Shown in pieces: positions 54,242-63,417 of a DNA stretch of 64,000 bases. The DNA is taken from positions 2,734,001 through 2,798,000 of the forward strand of contig NZ_CP062006.1 in the NCBI RefSeq assembly GCF_017487345.1. Reading direction: 5' to 3'. The notes under the pieces were generated by a model. The model was not told the DNA's origin. It saw only the letters and a list, made by a program, of their open reading frames with translations, and did not search any database. The position numbers and the translations under genes were made by a program. Origin of the DNA: Brevundimonas pondensis (GTDB lineage Bacteria; Pseudomonadota; Alphaproteobacteria; Caulobacterales; Caulobacteraceae). How positions within the stretch are numbered: position 1 is the stretch's first letter; each line of letters starts with the position of its first letter.

Positions 54242-55453
54242 TCACTGCAAGATTTTGGCAGACGAGGCGTCTTCTCTTTGCTGCTGACGTCGCGAGGCGA
54301 GGTTCAGAATCACGGCCGCAGCCACGGCCGAAAGCACGGAGCCGCCGATCACGCCCAGCTTGACCTCGATCTGCTCGGGCGAGTCCACGGCGCCAGGGAA
54401 GGCCAGAACGCCGATAAACAGGCTCATGGTGAAACCGATGCCGCACAGCAGGCTGACGCCATAGAGCTGCAGCCAGCTGGCGCCCGAGGGCTTGTCGCCG
54501 ATCTTCAGCTTGGCGGCCAGCCAGGCGGCGCCGAAGACACCGACCTGCTTGCCGATGAAGAGGCCGAGAGCGATGGCGACGACCAGGGGCGCGAAGGCCT
54601 GCTCCAGCGACAAACCGGCGAAGGAGACGCCCGCCTTGGCGAAGGCGAACAGGGGCAGGACCAGGAAAGCGACATAGGGATGCAGGTCGTGCATCGCCTC
54701 CTTGAGCGGACTCTGCGAGGTTTCGCGGCGCGGCTCGACCGGCACGATCATGGCGAAGGCCACCGCCGTCAGCGAAGTCGACAGACCGGACAGGACGGTC
54801 AGATACCAGACCGCGCCGAAGCCCAGCACCCAGAAGGGGCCAGCCAGACGTCGGCGCCCCAGAAGCGCGAAGGCGGCCAGCAGACCGGCCACGCCCACGA
54901 GCGGCAGCCACTGCACGCCCTGGCTGAACAGGACGGCGATCAGAGCGATGGCCCCCAGGTCATCGACGATGGCCAGGGTCAGCAGGAAGACCCGCAGCGA
55001 ACTGGGCAAGCCTTTGCCCACCATGGCGAAGACGGCCAGGGCGAAGGCGATGTCGGTGGCCAGGGGAATGGGCCAGCCCTGCCCCGGCCCGCCCAGCATC
55101 CCGGCGACGGCCAGATAGACCAGGCCGGGAACCGCCATCCCTCCTATAGCGGCGATGATCGGCAGGGCCAGCTTCTTGGGATTGCTCAGTTCGCCCTTGA
55201 GGATCTCGTATTTGATCTCCAGCCCGACCACGAGGAAGAAGACCGCCATCAGGCCTTCCTTGATCCAGCCCGAGATCGTCTCTTCCAGCCGCAGCGGCCC
55301 GACCTGAAGCACGTGGACGCTCTTCAACCAGGCGAAGTAGTCGGCGGACAGGGGCGAGTTGGCGACGATCAGGGCGGCGATGGCGGCGAGGCCGAGCACC
55401 GAGCCTGAACCGGCTTCGGTCTTGAGAAAGTCGAGCGTGAGCTTCTTGGCCAC
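54242..55453 (-). CDS. nhaA: Na+/H+ antiporter NhaA
   Basis: Inner-membrane antiporter that exports Na+ for two H+ in alkaline or salty conditions. The 403 residues have 12 helices; the ion-binding aspartates are in LTLAIVDDLGAIALIAV and the partner motif ATDIAFALAVFAMVG is intact, as is GLMAVFFLVVGLEIK. The start is GTG at 55453 with CGGAGA six bases upstream; an in-frame TTG lies at 55471. The C-terminal tail is short and charged. Confidence 0.94.
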   Translation of the reverse strand: MAKKLTLDFLKTEAGSGSVLGLAAIAALIVANSPLSADYFAWLKSVHVLQVGPLRLEETISGWIKEGLMAVFFLVVGLEIKYEILKGELSNPKKLALPIIAAIGGMAVPGLVYLAVAGMLGGPGQGWPIPLATDIAFALAVFAMVGKGLPSSLRVFLLTLAIVDDLGAIALIAVLFSQGVQWLPLVGVAGLLAAFALLGRRRLAGPFWVLGFGAVWYLTVLSGLSTSLTAVAFAMIVPVEPRRETSQSPLKEAMHDLHPYVAFLVLPLFAFAKAGVSFAGLSLEQAFAPLVVAIALGLFIGKQVGVFGAAWLAAKLKIGDKPSGASWLQLYGVSLLCGIGFTMSLFIGVLAFPGAVDSPEQIEVKLGVIGGSVLSAVAAAVILNLASRRQQQREDASSAKILQ

Positions 55454-55665
55454 GGCGGTCTCCGAAATCAAAAGGACTGTCGTGGCGTCAGGTTATCGAC
55501 GGACGCCTGACCGGATTCACTCCGAGGGAGCGCCAGCCTGGCCCCGCGTGTGGCGGGACCTGATCTCTGCGATTGAAAATACGCAAGCCGCTCGCGGGTT
55601 CAACCCCGACGGCGCCGTTGATGTTGCGGTTGCGAAACGGGCGGCGAGCGCGCATCTGCCGCTTC

Positions 55666-57078
55666 ATGCCCGTTTCCGCCGCCTATCGCCCCGATCCTTG
55701 CTTCGTCGACCTCGGCCCAGAGTTCGGCGATCCGGTGCTGGCCGCCGACTTCCCCCAGACGATCCTGCGCGTGCGCAACGACCGCGCCGCCGCCAGCGTC
55801 GGGCTGGAGACGCTGACCGACGACGAATGGCGCGCCCATCTCGGACGCTTCGCCCCCCTGCCCGGCCAGCCCGGCCCGATCGCCATGCGCTATCACGGCC
55901 ATCAGTTCCGCACTTACAACCCTGACCTGGGCGACGGGCGCGGCTTCCTGGCGGCGCAGTTAAGGGATGACCAGAACAGACTCTTGGACCTTGGCACCAA
56001 GGGCTCGGGTCAGACGCCGTGGTCGCGGCGCGGGGACGGACGGCTGACGCTGAAGGGCGGAATGCGCGAAGTGCTGGCCGCCGCCATGCTGGAAAGCCTG
56101 GGAGTTCCGACCTGCCGCATCCTGTCTCTGATCGAGACCGGCGAGGCGCTGGAGCGCAATGACGAACCCTCGCCCACCCGTTCGGCCGTCATGGTGCGGC
56201 TGTCGCACAGCCACATCCGTTTCGGGACCTTCCAGCGCGCCGCCTATTATGGTCGCAAGGATCAGTTGGAGGTCCTGCTGGAGCACGCCCGCAGCCTGTA
56301 TCATCCCACGGTCGCGCCGGGCGACGCGCCCGGTTTCCTGGCCGCCGTGGTCGAGGCCTCGGCCCGGCTGACGGCGAAGTGGATTTCAGCGGGCTTCGTC
56401 CACGGGGTGCTGAACACCGACAATCTGAACGTGACGGGCGAGAGTTTCGACTACGGCCCGTGGCGTTTCCTGCCCCATTACGACCCGGCCTTCACCGCCG
56501 CCTATTTCGACAGCGAGGGCCTCTACGCCTTCGCACGCCAGCCCGAGGCCGTGTTCTGGAACCTGACCCAGCTGGCCGGTTGCCTGAAGCTGATCGCCGA
56601 GGATCAGGTCGCGGCCCTGACCGAGGCGTTGAACGGCTTCGGCCCCGCCTATATCCGCCATCTGCGCGCGGCCTTCTTGAACCGGCTGGGGGTCAAGAGC
56701 CTGGGCGAGGCGGCGGACCAGAGGCTGCTGGATGCGGCCCTGGCCCTGCTGCGCGACAAGAGCGAGGCCCTGCGTTGGGAGCCGCTCTTCTTTGACTGGT
56801 TCGGCGGCTTCAGTTCGGGCGCGCGGGCCCTGGGCGGGGTGCGCGGCAAGATCTATCAGGGCGAGGCCTTCGACGCCTTCCGCTTCGCCCTGCTGGAGCA
56901 CGAACCGGACCGGCCCGAGCGGCTGGAGCACCCGATGTTCGCCGCCGCCGAGCCCGAGGAACTACTGATCGACGAGGTCGAGGCCCTGTGGTCGGCCATC
57001 GAACAGGGCGACGACTGGACGCCCCTGCACGCCAAGCTGACCCGTCTGGACGCTGCGCGGAGCGCTTGGGCGCTTTAA
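55666..57078 (+). CDS. selO: protein adenylyltransferase SelO (YdiU)
   Basis: Pseudokinase-fold enzyme that transfers AMP to Ser/Thr/Tyr of proteins in redox stress. The 470 residues match E. coli YdiU. Conserved blocks are DLGTKGSGQTPWSRRGDGR (nucleotide loop), GGMREVLAAAMLESLGVPT and the catalytic loop HGVLNTDNLNVTGESFDYGPW with both metal-binding Asp residues. There is no C-terminal selenocysteine, as usual in bacteria. The start MPVSAAYRPD is chosen because earlier frame (from 55573) lacks similarity. Confidence 0.95.
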   Translation: MPVSAAYRPDPCFVDLGPEFGDPVLAADFPQTILRVRNDRAAASVGLETLTDDEWRAHLGRFAPLPGQPGPIAMRYHGHQFRTYNPDLGDGRGFLAAQLRDDQNRLLDLGTKGSGQTPWSRRGDGRLTLKGGMREVLAAAMLESLGVPTCRILSLIETGEALERNDEPSPTRSAVMVRLSHSHIRFGTFQRAAYYGRKDQLEVLLEHARSLYHPTVAPGDAPGFLAAVVEASARLTAKWISAGFVHGVLNTDNLNVTGESFDYGPWRFLPHYDPAFTAAYFDSEGLYAFARQPEAVFWNLTQLAGCLKLIAEDQVAALTEALNGFGPAYIRHLRAAFLNRLGVKSLGEAADQRLLDAALALLRDKSEALRWEPLFFDWFGGFSSGARALGGVRGKIYQGEAFDAFRFALLEHEPDRPERLEHPMFAAAEPEELLIDEVEALWSAIEQGDDWTPLHAKLTRLDAARSAWAL

Positions 57079-57294
57079 GTCATCAGTTGATGTCATCGGT
57101 CGTTGACAGTCGGCTTCGACAGGCCTAGACCACGCTCACGTCCTGCGTCGGATTACGGGGAATTGTGGTTTCAGCCACGCCGCCGCCGCAGGTCGCGCCT
57201 ACCCCCGGTTCACAGATTGTTACACTTCCTTGACGATCGCCTCCGGCAATCTGATCTAGCAACTGTTACCAATTCAACCTCAACGGTTTCGGCC

Positions 57295-57705
57295 ATGACC
57301 TCCACGACCTTGACGCCCCGCTCCCGCGCAAAATCCGACTATCTGAACCTGACGCTGTGGACCTTCCAGGGCTGGATCGCGATGTTCTTCATCGCGGCCG
57401 GCTACGCCAAGCTGACGGAGTCGATGGAGAACCTGACCGTGCTGATGCATTGGCCCGCCATGGCCAGCGTCAACTTCGTGCGCGGCCTGGGCGTGGTCGA
57501 GATCGTCCTGGCCCTGATGGTGCTCAGCCCCCTGGTCTCCTGGCGTTTCGGCCGCCCCCTGCTGCTGACGGCGAGCGTCGGCCTGCTGGCGCTGCAGAGC
57601 ATCATGCTGATCCTGCACGCCATGGAGTTGGACCTCGGCCTGGCCCTGACCAACCTCTTCCTGATCGCCATCACGGCGCCGGTGCTGTGGTTCCGCCGCC
57701 ACTGA
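57295..57705 (+). CDS. DoxX-like membrane protein
   Basis: A 136-residue protein with four membrane helices. FQGWIAMFFIAAGYAKL (about 25-40) with the following GLGVVEIVLALMVL is characteristic of DoxX/SURF4-type proteins. TTGACG with a 17-base spacer to GATCTA, about 40 bases upstream, is a weak promoter candidate. The ribosome site is poor. Function unknown. Confidence 0.72.
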   Translation: MTSTTLTPRSRAKSDYLNLTLWTFQGWIAMFFIAAGYAKLTESMENLTVLMHWPAMASVNFVRGLGVVEIVLALMVLSPLVSWRFGRPLLLTASVGLLALQSIMLILHAMELDLGLALTNLFLIAITAPVLWFRRH

Positions 57706-57824
57706 TCGCCTGACACAGTTTTCCTCCCCGGATCGGCCGCGGCGGGCGCAAGCTCTTCGCGGCCGATTTGCGTTTGGGACCTTGCGCCGATCACAACTGT
57801 CGTGACGGCGATCGAGAAGCTTCC

Positions 57825-57842
57825 CTTTACGTCCGCGTCAAG
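57825..57842. promoter_or_regulatory. imperfect palindrome upstream of merR gene
   Basis: CTTTACGTCCGCGTCAAG has arms CTTTACG and CGTCAAG that are inverted repeats except for one base. It ends 13 bases before the MerR gene start and resembles sites bound by MerR-type regulators of acyl-CoA/branched-chain degradation genes. Confidence 0.5.
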
Positions 57843-57855
57843 TTATGGATGACGC

Positions 57856-58341
57856 ATGGCGACCGCTGACGATCACCGCACCTATTCCATCCGGCACCTG
57901 TGCCGCGAGTTCGGCGCCACCGCGCGCGCCCTGCGCTTCTATGAGGACAAGGGCCTGTTGACCCCTGCCCGCAAGGGGCAGACGCGGGTCTATGACGCGC
58001 GCGACCGCGCCCGACTGAAGCTGATCCTGAGGGGGCGCCGCATCGGCTTCACCCTGCAGGAGATCCAGGAGATGCTGGATCTGTATGACCGCAAGGATCA
58101 CAACGTCCATCAGATGGCCGTGGCCCTGCGTCGTCACCGCGCCCAGGTCGAGGCGCTGAAACAACAGCTCGAAGACATCGAGGGCGCCATCCAGACGGCG
58201 GAAGACGCCTGCGCCTGGATGGAGTCCAAGCTGGGCGAACACCGCCCCGACCTTCTGCCGGGGGCGGACGAATACGCCAACCTGCTGAGCGAACGGCTCA
58301 ATCCCGACAACCACTTCCAGCCTTTCAAAGCGAGAGCTTAA
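57856..58341 (+). CDS. MerR-family transcriptional regulator
   Basis: A 161-residue DNA-bending regulator. The N-terminal winged helix (YSIRHLCREFGATARALRFYEDKGLLTPARKGQTRVY, in parts) is typical MerR; a long coiled-coil dimerisation helix follows (about 75-125), and there is no Cys metal site, so it senses a small molecule such as an acyl-CoA. It lies 2 bases before an acyl-CoA dehydrogenase gene, as in fatty-acid or leucine/isovalerate regulation (LiuR-type). Confidence 0.9.
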   Translation: MATADDHRTYSIRHLCREFGATARALRFYEDKGLLTPARKGQTRVYDARDRARLKLILRGRRIGFTLQEIQEMLDLYDRKDHNVHQMAVALRRHRAQVEALKQQLEDIEGAIQTAEDACAWMESKLGEHRPDLLPGADEYANLLSERLNPDNHFQPFKARA

Positions 58342-58343
58342 CC

Positions 58344-60125
58344 ATGGCCTACAAGGCGCCTGTCCGCGACCTGTCCTTCGTCCTGCATGACGTGCTGGAA
58401 GTCGAACGTTACGCCAACCACTTCGCCGACGCCGACCTGTCGCGCGACCTGATCGACCAGATCATCGAGGAAGGCGGCAAGTTCGCCGAGGAGGTCATCG
58501 CCCCGATCAACCGTCAGGGCGATCAGGAAGGCTGCCACATCGAAGGCGACGTGGTGACCACGCCCAAGGGCTGGAAGGAAGCCTATCACCAGATGGTCGA
58601 GGCCGGCTGGACCAGCCTGGCCTTCGGCACGGAATACGGCGGCCAGGGCCTGCCCTCGATCGTCTCGATGGCGGTCGGCCAGTTCACGGCGGCGGCCTCT
58701 GCGGCCTTCTCCATGTATCCGGGCCTGACGGCGGGCGCCTATCACGGCATCGAGGCCTCGGCCTCGGATGAGCTGAAGCAGACCTATCTGCCCAAGATGG
58801 CGACCGGAGAATGGACCGGCACCATGAACCTGACCGAGCCGCAGTGCGGCACTGACCTGGGCATGGTCCGCACCAAGGCCGTCCCGAACGGCGACGGCTC
58901 CTATTCGATCACCGGCCAGAAGATCTGGATCTCGGCGGGCGAGCACGACTTCGCTGACAACATCATCCACACGGTGCTGGCCCGCGTCGAAGGCGCGGTG
59001 CCGGGCATCAAGGGCCTGAGCCTGTTCGTGGTGCCGAAGTTCCTGGTCAACGCCGACGGCACGCCGGGAGAGCGCAACGGCGTGGCCTGCGCCGGCCTCG
59101 AGCACAAGATGGGCATCCACGGCAACGCCACCTGCGTCATGGCCTATGAGAACGCCAAGGGCTGGCTGATCGGCGAAGAAGGCCGCGGCATGAACAACAT
59201 GTTCGTGGTCATGAACGAGGCCCGCCTGGGCACCGGCCTGCAGGGCCTGGCCATCGGCGACGCCGCCTATCAGACCGCCGTCGAGTTCGCCAATGACCGC
59301 CTGCAGGGCCGCGCCCTGACCGGCGCCAAGAACCCGGACGGCCCGGCCGACCCGATCATGGTCCACCCCGACGTGCGGCGGATGCTGTTGGAGTCGAAGG
59401 CCTTCGTCGAAGGCGGCCGCGCCTTCATCCTGTGGACCGCCCTGCAAGCCGACCTGCAGAAGTCCTCGGACGAGGCCACGGCGACCAAGGCCAAGGACTA
59501 CATGGGCCTGATCACGCCCGTGCTGAAAGCCTATCTGACCGACAAGGGCTTCCACGTCGCGAGCTTGGCCATGCAGGTCCACGGCGGTTCGGGCTACACC
59601 GAGCACTTCCCCGCCTCGCAGTATCTGCGCGATGCGCGCATCACCATGATCTACGAGGGCACCAACGGCATTCAGGCGCTCGACCTGGTGGGCCGCAAGC
59701 TGCCGTCGAACGGCGGCCGCGCCATCATGAGCTGGTTCGCCGACATTGACGCCTTCGTGGCCGAGAACGGCGACGACGAGGCCATCAAGCCCTTCGTCGA
59801 TGGCCTGGCCGACACCAAGAAGAAGCTGCAGGACGGCACCATGTGGCTGATGCAGAACGGCATGGCCAACCCGGACAACGCCGCCGCCGCCTCGACCGAC
59901 TACCTGCATATCTTCGGCCTGACGGCCCTGGCCTATATGTGGGCGCAGATGGCCAAGTCGGCGCAGGCGAAAATCGCCGCTGGCGACACCGATCCCTACT
60001 ATGTGACCAAGCTGCAGACCGGGCAGTACTTCGTCGAGCGCATCCTGCCCGACGCCGCCGCCCACCTGACCAAGCTGAAGACCGGCGCCGAGGTGCTGAT
60101 GCAGATGCCCGCCGAGGCGTTTTAA
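58344..60125 (+). CDS. acyl-CoA dehydrogenase, long form with C-terminal domain
   Basis: FAD-dependent dehydrogenase, 593 residues, of the group with an extra C-terminal domain (DmdC/FadE-like). The catalytic Glu is Glu438 in IYEGTNGIQALDLVGRKL; FAD-binding WTGTMNLTEPQCGTDLG and IWISAGEHD are intact. It is translationally adjacent to the MerR gene and probably its target. It should act in fatty-acyl-CoA breakdown, but substrate length is not shown by the sequence. Confidence 0.94.
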   Translation: MAYKAPVRDLSFVLHDVLEVERYANHFADADLSRDLIDQIIEEGGKFAEEVIAPINRQGDQEGCHIEGDVVTTPKGWKEAYHQMVEAGWTSLAFGTEYGGQGLPSIVSMAVGQFTAAASAAFSMYPGLTAGAYHGIEASASDELKQTYLPKMATGEWTGTMNLTEPQCGTDLGMVRTKAVPNGDGSYSITGQKIWISAGEHDFADNIIHTVLARVEGAVPGIKGLSLFVVPKFLVNADGTPGERNGVACAGLEHKMGIHGNATCVMAYENAKGWLIGEEGRGMNNMFVVMNEARLGTGLQGLAIGDAAYQTAVEFANDRLQGRALTGAKNPDGPADPIMVHPDVRRMLLESKAFVEGGRAFILWTALQADLQKSSDEATATKAKDYMGLITPVLKAYLTDKGFHVASLAMQVHGGSGYTEHFPASQYLRDARITMIYEGTNGIQALDLVGRKLPSNGGRAIMSWFADIDAFVAENGDDEAIKPFVDGLADTKKKLQDGTMWLMQNGMANPDNAAAASTDYLHIFGLTALAYMWAQMAKSAQAKIAAGDTDPYYVTKLQTGQYFVERILPDAAAHLTKLKTGAEVLMQMPAEAF

Positions 60126-60127
60126 CC

Positions 60128-60472
60128 ATGGGAGCGAGGGCCGTGGTCATCGGAGCGATGATCGGCGCCCTCGCCGGATGGGCCACCGCAGGCCAGAAGC
60201 CGTTCAATGCGGAACTCTGGCAGGCGTCCCCGGCCGAGAAGACGCGCTTGAGCATGGCCGACGACCTCGTGCGCAGCCGCCTTCTTGTCGGCCGCTCGCG
60301 GGATGAGGTGCAGGCCCTCCTCGGCACGCCAACCAACACCGACAAATGGCAGGACTGGGACATGATCTATGTCCTCGCGCCCTGCCGCTGCCTGATCCCC
60401 ATCGACTACGAATGGCTTGTCCTACGTCTCGAAGATGACCGCGTGACGGACGCCCGAGTGGTCATCGACTAA
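60128..60472 (+). CDS. BamE/SmpA-like small protein
   Basis: A 114-residue product starting 2 bases after the dehydrogenase stop. A hydrophobic N-terminus (VVIGAMIGALAGWATA) may be a signal or anchor; the rest fits the BamE/SmpA-OmlA fold: LLVGRSRDEVQALLGTP (turn after helix), then YEWLVLRLEDDRVTDARVV (closing strand pair). There is no lipobox. It lies between two acyl-CoA dehydrogenase genes and is likely co-transcribed. Function unknown. Confidence 0.7.
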   Translation: MGARAVVIGAMIGALAGWATAGQKPFNAELWQASPAEKTRLSMADDLVRSRLLVGRSRDEVQALLGTPTNTDKWQDWDMIYVLAPCRCLIPIDYEWLVLRLEDDRVTDARVVID

Positions 60473-60498
60473 CAACGATAAAAACGCAGGAAACGCTC

Positions 60499-61662
60499 AT
60501 GAACGTGCTCAACGTCCCCGAACCCGACTTCATGCAGGACGAGGAGATCGTCCTCTTCTCCGACAGCGTCGGCAAATGGATCGACGAGCACGCCCCGCCT
60601 GAGAAGTTCCAGCAGTGGATCGCTGAGTCGTCGGTGCCGCGTCAGCTGTGGAACGATGCTGGGGACGCAGGCCTCTTGGGCCTGTCCATGCCCGAGGAAG
60701 ACGGCGGCATGGGCGGCGACTATCGCCACGAGGTGGTGCTGATGCGCCAGCTGGGCTGGAAGGGCGCGGATCACTTCGGCATCTCGCTGCACAACGCCAT
60801 CGTCATGCCCTACATCTGGCACTACGGCACGGCCGAGCAGAAGGCGCGCTGGCTGCCGCGTCTGCAGTCGGGCGAACTGGTCGGCGCCATCGCCATGACC
60901 GAGCCGGGCGCGGGCTCCGACCTGCAAGGGATCAAGACCACCGCCATCAAGTCGGGCGACCACTATGTCCTGAACGGCTCCAAGACCTTCATCACCAACG
61001 GCCAGTTGGCCAACTTCATCATCGTCGTCGCCAAGACCGACCCGGCCGAAGGCGCCAAGGGCACCAGCCTGATCTGCCTCGAAACCGATGGAGCCGAGGG
61101 CTTCGAGCGCGGCCGCAACCTGCACAAGATCGGCATGGAGGCCAACGACACCTCCGAGCTCTTCTTCAACGACGTCAAGGTCCCGCTGGAGAACGCCATC
61201 GGCGGCGGCGAGGGCATGGGCTTCGTCCAGTTGATGCAGCAGTTGCCGCAGGAACGCCTGAACATCGCCGTCCAGGGCGTGGCCGCCGCCGAGCGCGGGC
61301 TTGAGGCGACGCTGGACTACGTCAAGCAGCGCAAGGCGTTTGGGAAACGGGTCATCGACTTCCAGAACACCCAGTTCAAGCTGGCCGAGGTCAAAACGAA
61401 ACTGACCGTCGCCAAGGTCTTCGTCGACCACTGCATCGGCCTGCACCTGAAGGGCCAGCTGGATGCCGCCACGGCCTCCATGGCCAAGTACTGGGTGACA
61501 GACATCCAGGGCGAGACCATCGACGAGATGCTGCAGCTCTTCGGCGGCTACGGCTACATGAACGAGTACCCGATCGCCCAGCTCTACAAGGACGCCCGCG
61601 TCCAGCGCATCTACGGCGGCACCAACGAGATCATGAAGCTGCTGATCGCGCGCACGCTGTAA
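60499..61662 (+). CDS. acyl-CoA dehydrogenase
   Basis: FAD-dependent dehydrogenase of the short 380-residue class, 387 residues. FAD-site motifs AIAMTEPGAGSDLQGIKTTA and FITNGQLANF are present. The position that is Glu in YEGT enzymes reads Gly (IYGGTNE), but Glu252 in PQERLNIA is placed like the base in long-chain and isovaleryl-CoA dehydrogenases, so the enzyme should be active. It lies 26 bases after the BamE-like gene and belongs to the MerR-led unit. Confidence 0.94.
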   Translation: MNVLNVPEPDFMQDEEIVLFSDSVGKWIDEHAPPEKFQQWIAESSVPRQLWNDAGDAGLLGLSMPEEDGGMGGDYRHEVVLMRQLGWKGADHFGISLHNAIVMPYIWHYGTAEQKARWLPRLQSGELVGAIAMTEPGAGSDLQGIKTTAIKSGDHYVLNGSKTFITNGQLANFIIVVAKTDPAEGAKGTSLICLETDGAEGFERGRNLHKIGMEANDTSELFFNDVKVPLENAIGGGEGMGFVQLMQQLPQERLNIAVQGVAAAERGLEATLDYVKQRKAFGKRVIDFQNTQFKLAEVKTKLTVAKVFVDHCIGLHLKGQLDAATASMAKYWVTDIQGETIDEMLQLFGGYGYMNEYPIAQLYKDARVQRIYGGTNEIMKLLIARTL

Positions 61663-61692
61663 AACGCACCGCCGGGGCGGTAAGGGAGGCGC

Positions 61693-62580
61693 ATGATCGT
61701 CCGCTCCCGTCCCGGCCCGCTGGAAATCCTGTTCGCCCTGAACGGGTCGATCCTGCCGCGCATCGTCGGACGGCTGGCCCTGACCGTGGTCATCACGGTG
61801 GCGGCGGTCATGCTGCACCGCGCGCGGCCCGACCTGCCGGTGCATCTGGCCGCCGCGCCCTTCGCCCTGATCGGGCTGGCGCTGTCCATCTTCATGAGCT
61901 TCCGCAACAACGCCTGCTACGACCGCTGGTGGGAGGCGCGAAAGCTGTGGGGCGAGCTGATCATCGCCGTCCGATCCTTCATCCGCCAGACCGTCCTGCT
62001 GCCCGAGGACCGCCGCACGCCCATGCTGAACGGGGTCGGCGGCTTCGTCTTCGGTCTGGCCGCCCGGCTGCGCGACCGCGACGAGGCAGGCGAGATCGCC
62101 CGCTGGACGCCGGTCGAGCCCGCGCCCCACGCCACCGACGCCGCCCTGACTTCGGTGGGCCGCCAGTGCGCCGAACTGCTGCGCGACGGCCTGATCGACC
62201 CGATCCGCTATTCGGTGCTGGAGTTGCGGCTGACCGAGATGAGCCACGTTCTGGCCGGCTGCGAGCGGATCAAGACCACGCCCCTGCCCTTCGCCTATGC
62301 GCTCCTGCTGCACCGCACGGCCCATGCCTTCTGCCTGATGCTGCCCTTCGCCCTGGCGCCCGCGCTCGGCTGGTGGACGATGGGGGTGTCCCTGCTGGTC
62401 GCCTACACCTTCTTCGGTCTGGATGCGCTCGGCGACGAACTGGAAGACCCCTTCGGCGACGATCCCAACGACCTGCCGCTGGACGCCATGAGCCGGATGC
62501 TGGAACGCGAACTGCGCCACGCTCAGGGCCAGACTGACCTGCCCCCCGTCTGGCCCGTCCATCGCGACCGCCTGAGCTGA
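61693..62580 (+). CDS. bestrophin-like ion channel
   Basis: Pentameric anion/cation channel family protein (bestrophin/UPF0187), 295 residues, four helices. The conserved blocks are ALIGLALSIFMSFRNNACYDRWWEARKLWGELI (in parts, about 60-90) and the late TFFGLDALGDELEDPFGDDPNDLPLDAM gate/C-terminal motif. It is 30 bases downstream of the dehydrogenase gene but is probably unrelated functionally. Confidence 0.9.
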   Translation: MIVRSRPGPLEILFALNGSILPRIVGRLALTVVITVAAVMLHRARPDLPVHLAAAPFALIGLALSIFMSFRNNACYDRWWEARKLWGELIIAVRSFIRQTVLLPEDRRTPMLNGVGGFVFGLAARLRDRDEAGEIARWTPVEPAPHATDAALTSVGRQCAELLRDGLIDPIRYSVLELRLTEMSHVLAGCERIKTTPLPFAYALLLHRTAHAFCLMLPFALAPALGWWTMGVSLLVAYTFFGLDALGDELEDPFGDDPNDLPLDAMSRMLERELRHAQGQTDLPPVWPVHRDRLS

Positions 62581-62628
62581 CGCGGCTCAAGGCGTGACGC
62601 GCGCCCGCGCGCCCGCTAAGTCCCTGAC

Positions 62629-63348
62629 ATGATCCGTTTGCACGTTCAGGGCGACCTCGCCCCCGGCCTCGCCGTCGCCCCGACCCTCGACCAGTCGCGC
62701 TATCTGACCCAGGTCATGCGGCTGAAGGCGGGCGACGACCTGCTGGTCTTCAACGGCCGTCATGGCGAGTGGCGCGCCAGCGTCGCCGAGGTGCTGAAGA
62801 AGGGCGTCGTCCTGCGCGCCGAGGAACAGGTGCGCGAACAGACTCACGGCCCCGATCTGGAGCTGATCGTCGCCGTGGTGAAGAAGGCGCGGATCGAAAC
62901 CATCGTCGAGAAGGCCACCGAGTTGGGCGCCGCTCGCGTGCGGCTGGTCCTGACCCATCGCACCAACGCCGACCGGCTGCGGCTGGACCGGCTGGACGCC
63001 ATCGCCGAAGAAGCCGCCGAGCAGACCGGGCGTCTGGACGTGCCTCTGGTCGATGATCCGGTCAAGCTGGACGCCCTGTTGGACGGCTGGGACGCCTCAC
63101 GCCGCCTGATGTTCTGCGACGAGACGGGCGGCGCGCCCGCCGTGTCGGCCCTGACCGCTGCGGGCGGAGAAAAATGGGCCATCCTGATCGGCCCAGAAGG
63201 CGGTTTCTCGCCCGAGGAAGGCGAGCGTCTGCGCGCCCTGCCCTTCACCACCGCCGTCTCTCTGGGCCCGCGCATCCTGCGCGCCGACACCGCCGCCATC
63301 GCCGCCCTGACCCTGTGGCAAGCCGCCATCGGCGACTGGGAACGATAG
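62629..63348 (+). CDS. rsmE: 16S rRNA (uracil1498-N3)-methyltransferase
   Basis: SPOUT-class methyltransferase that methylates U1498 in the decoding region of the small ribosomal subunit. The 239 residues show a PUA-like N-terminal domain (1-70) and the trefoil-knot SAM site: KKARIETIVEKATELGA, ILIGPEGGFSPEEGERL and LGPRILRADTAAIAAL. gshA follows by 69 bases, the usual pairing in alphaproteobacteria. Confidence 0.95.
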   Translation: MIRLHVQGDLAPGLAVAPTLDQSRYLTQVMRLKAGDDLLVFNGRHGEWRASVAEVLKKGVVLRAEEQVREQTHGPDLELIVAVVKKARIETIVEKATELGAARVRLVLTHRTNADRLRLDRLDAIAEEAAEQTGRLDVPLVDDPVKLDALLDGWDASRRLMFCDETGGAPAVSALTAAGGEKWAILIGPEGGFSPEEGERLRALPFTTAVSLGPRILRADTAAIAALTLWQAAIGDWER

Positions 63349-63417
63349 AAGTTTGAAGCTCCCCTCTTGAGCGGAGCCGTTTCGTCGCCCATCTAGCCGC
63401 GACAGCAGGGGTTACAG

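Noticed and set aside
50933-55408. 1491-codon open frame on the plus strand across KAS III, TonB receptor and nhaA
   Set aside because: Opposite three confidently identified minus-strand genes. Composition is the Arg/Gln/Gly/Val-rich type produced by antisense reading of GC-rich genes.
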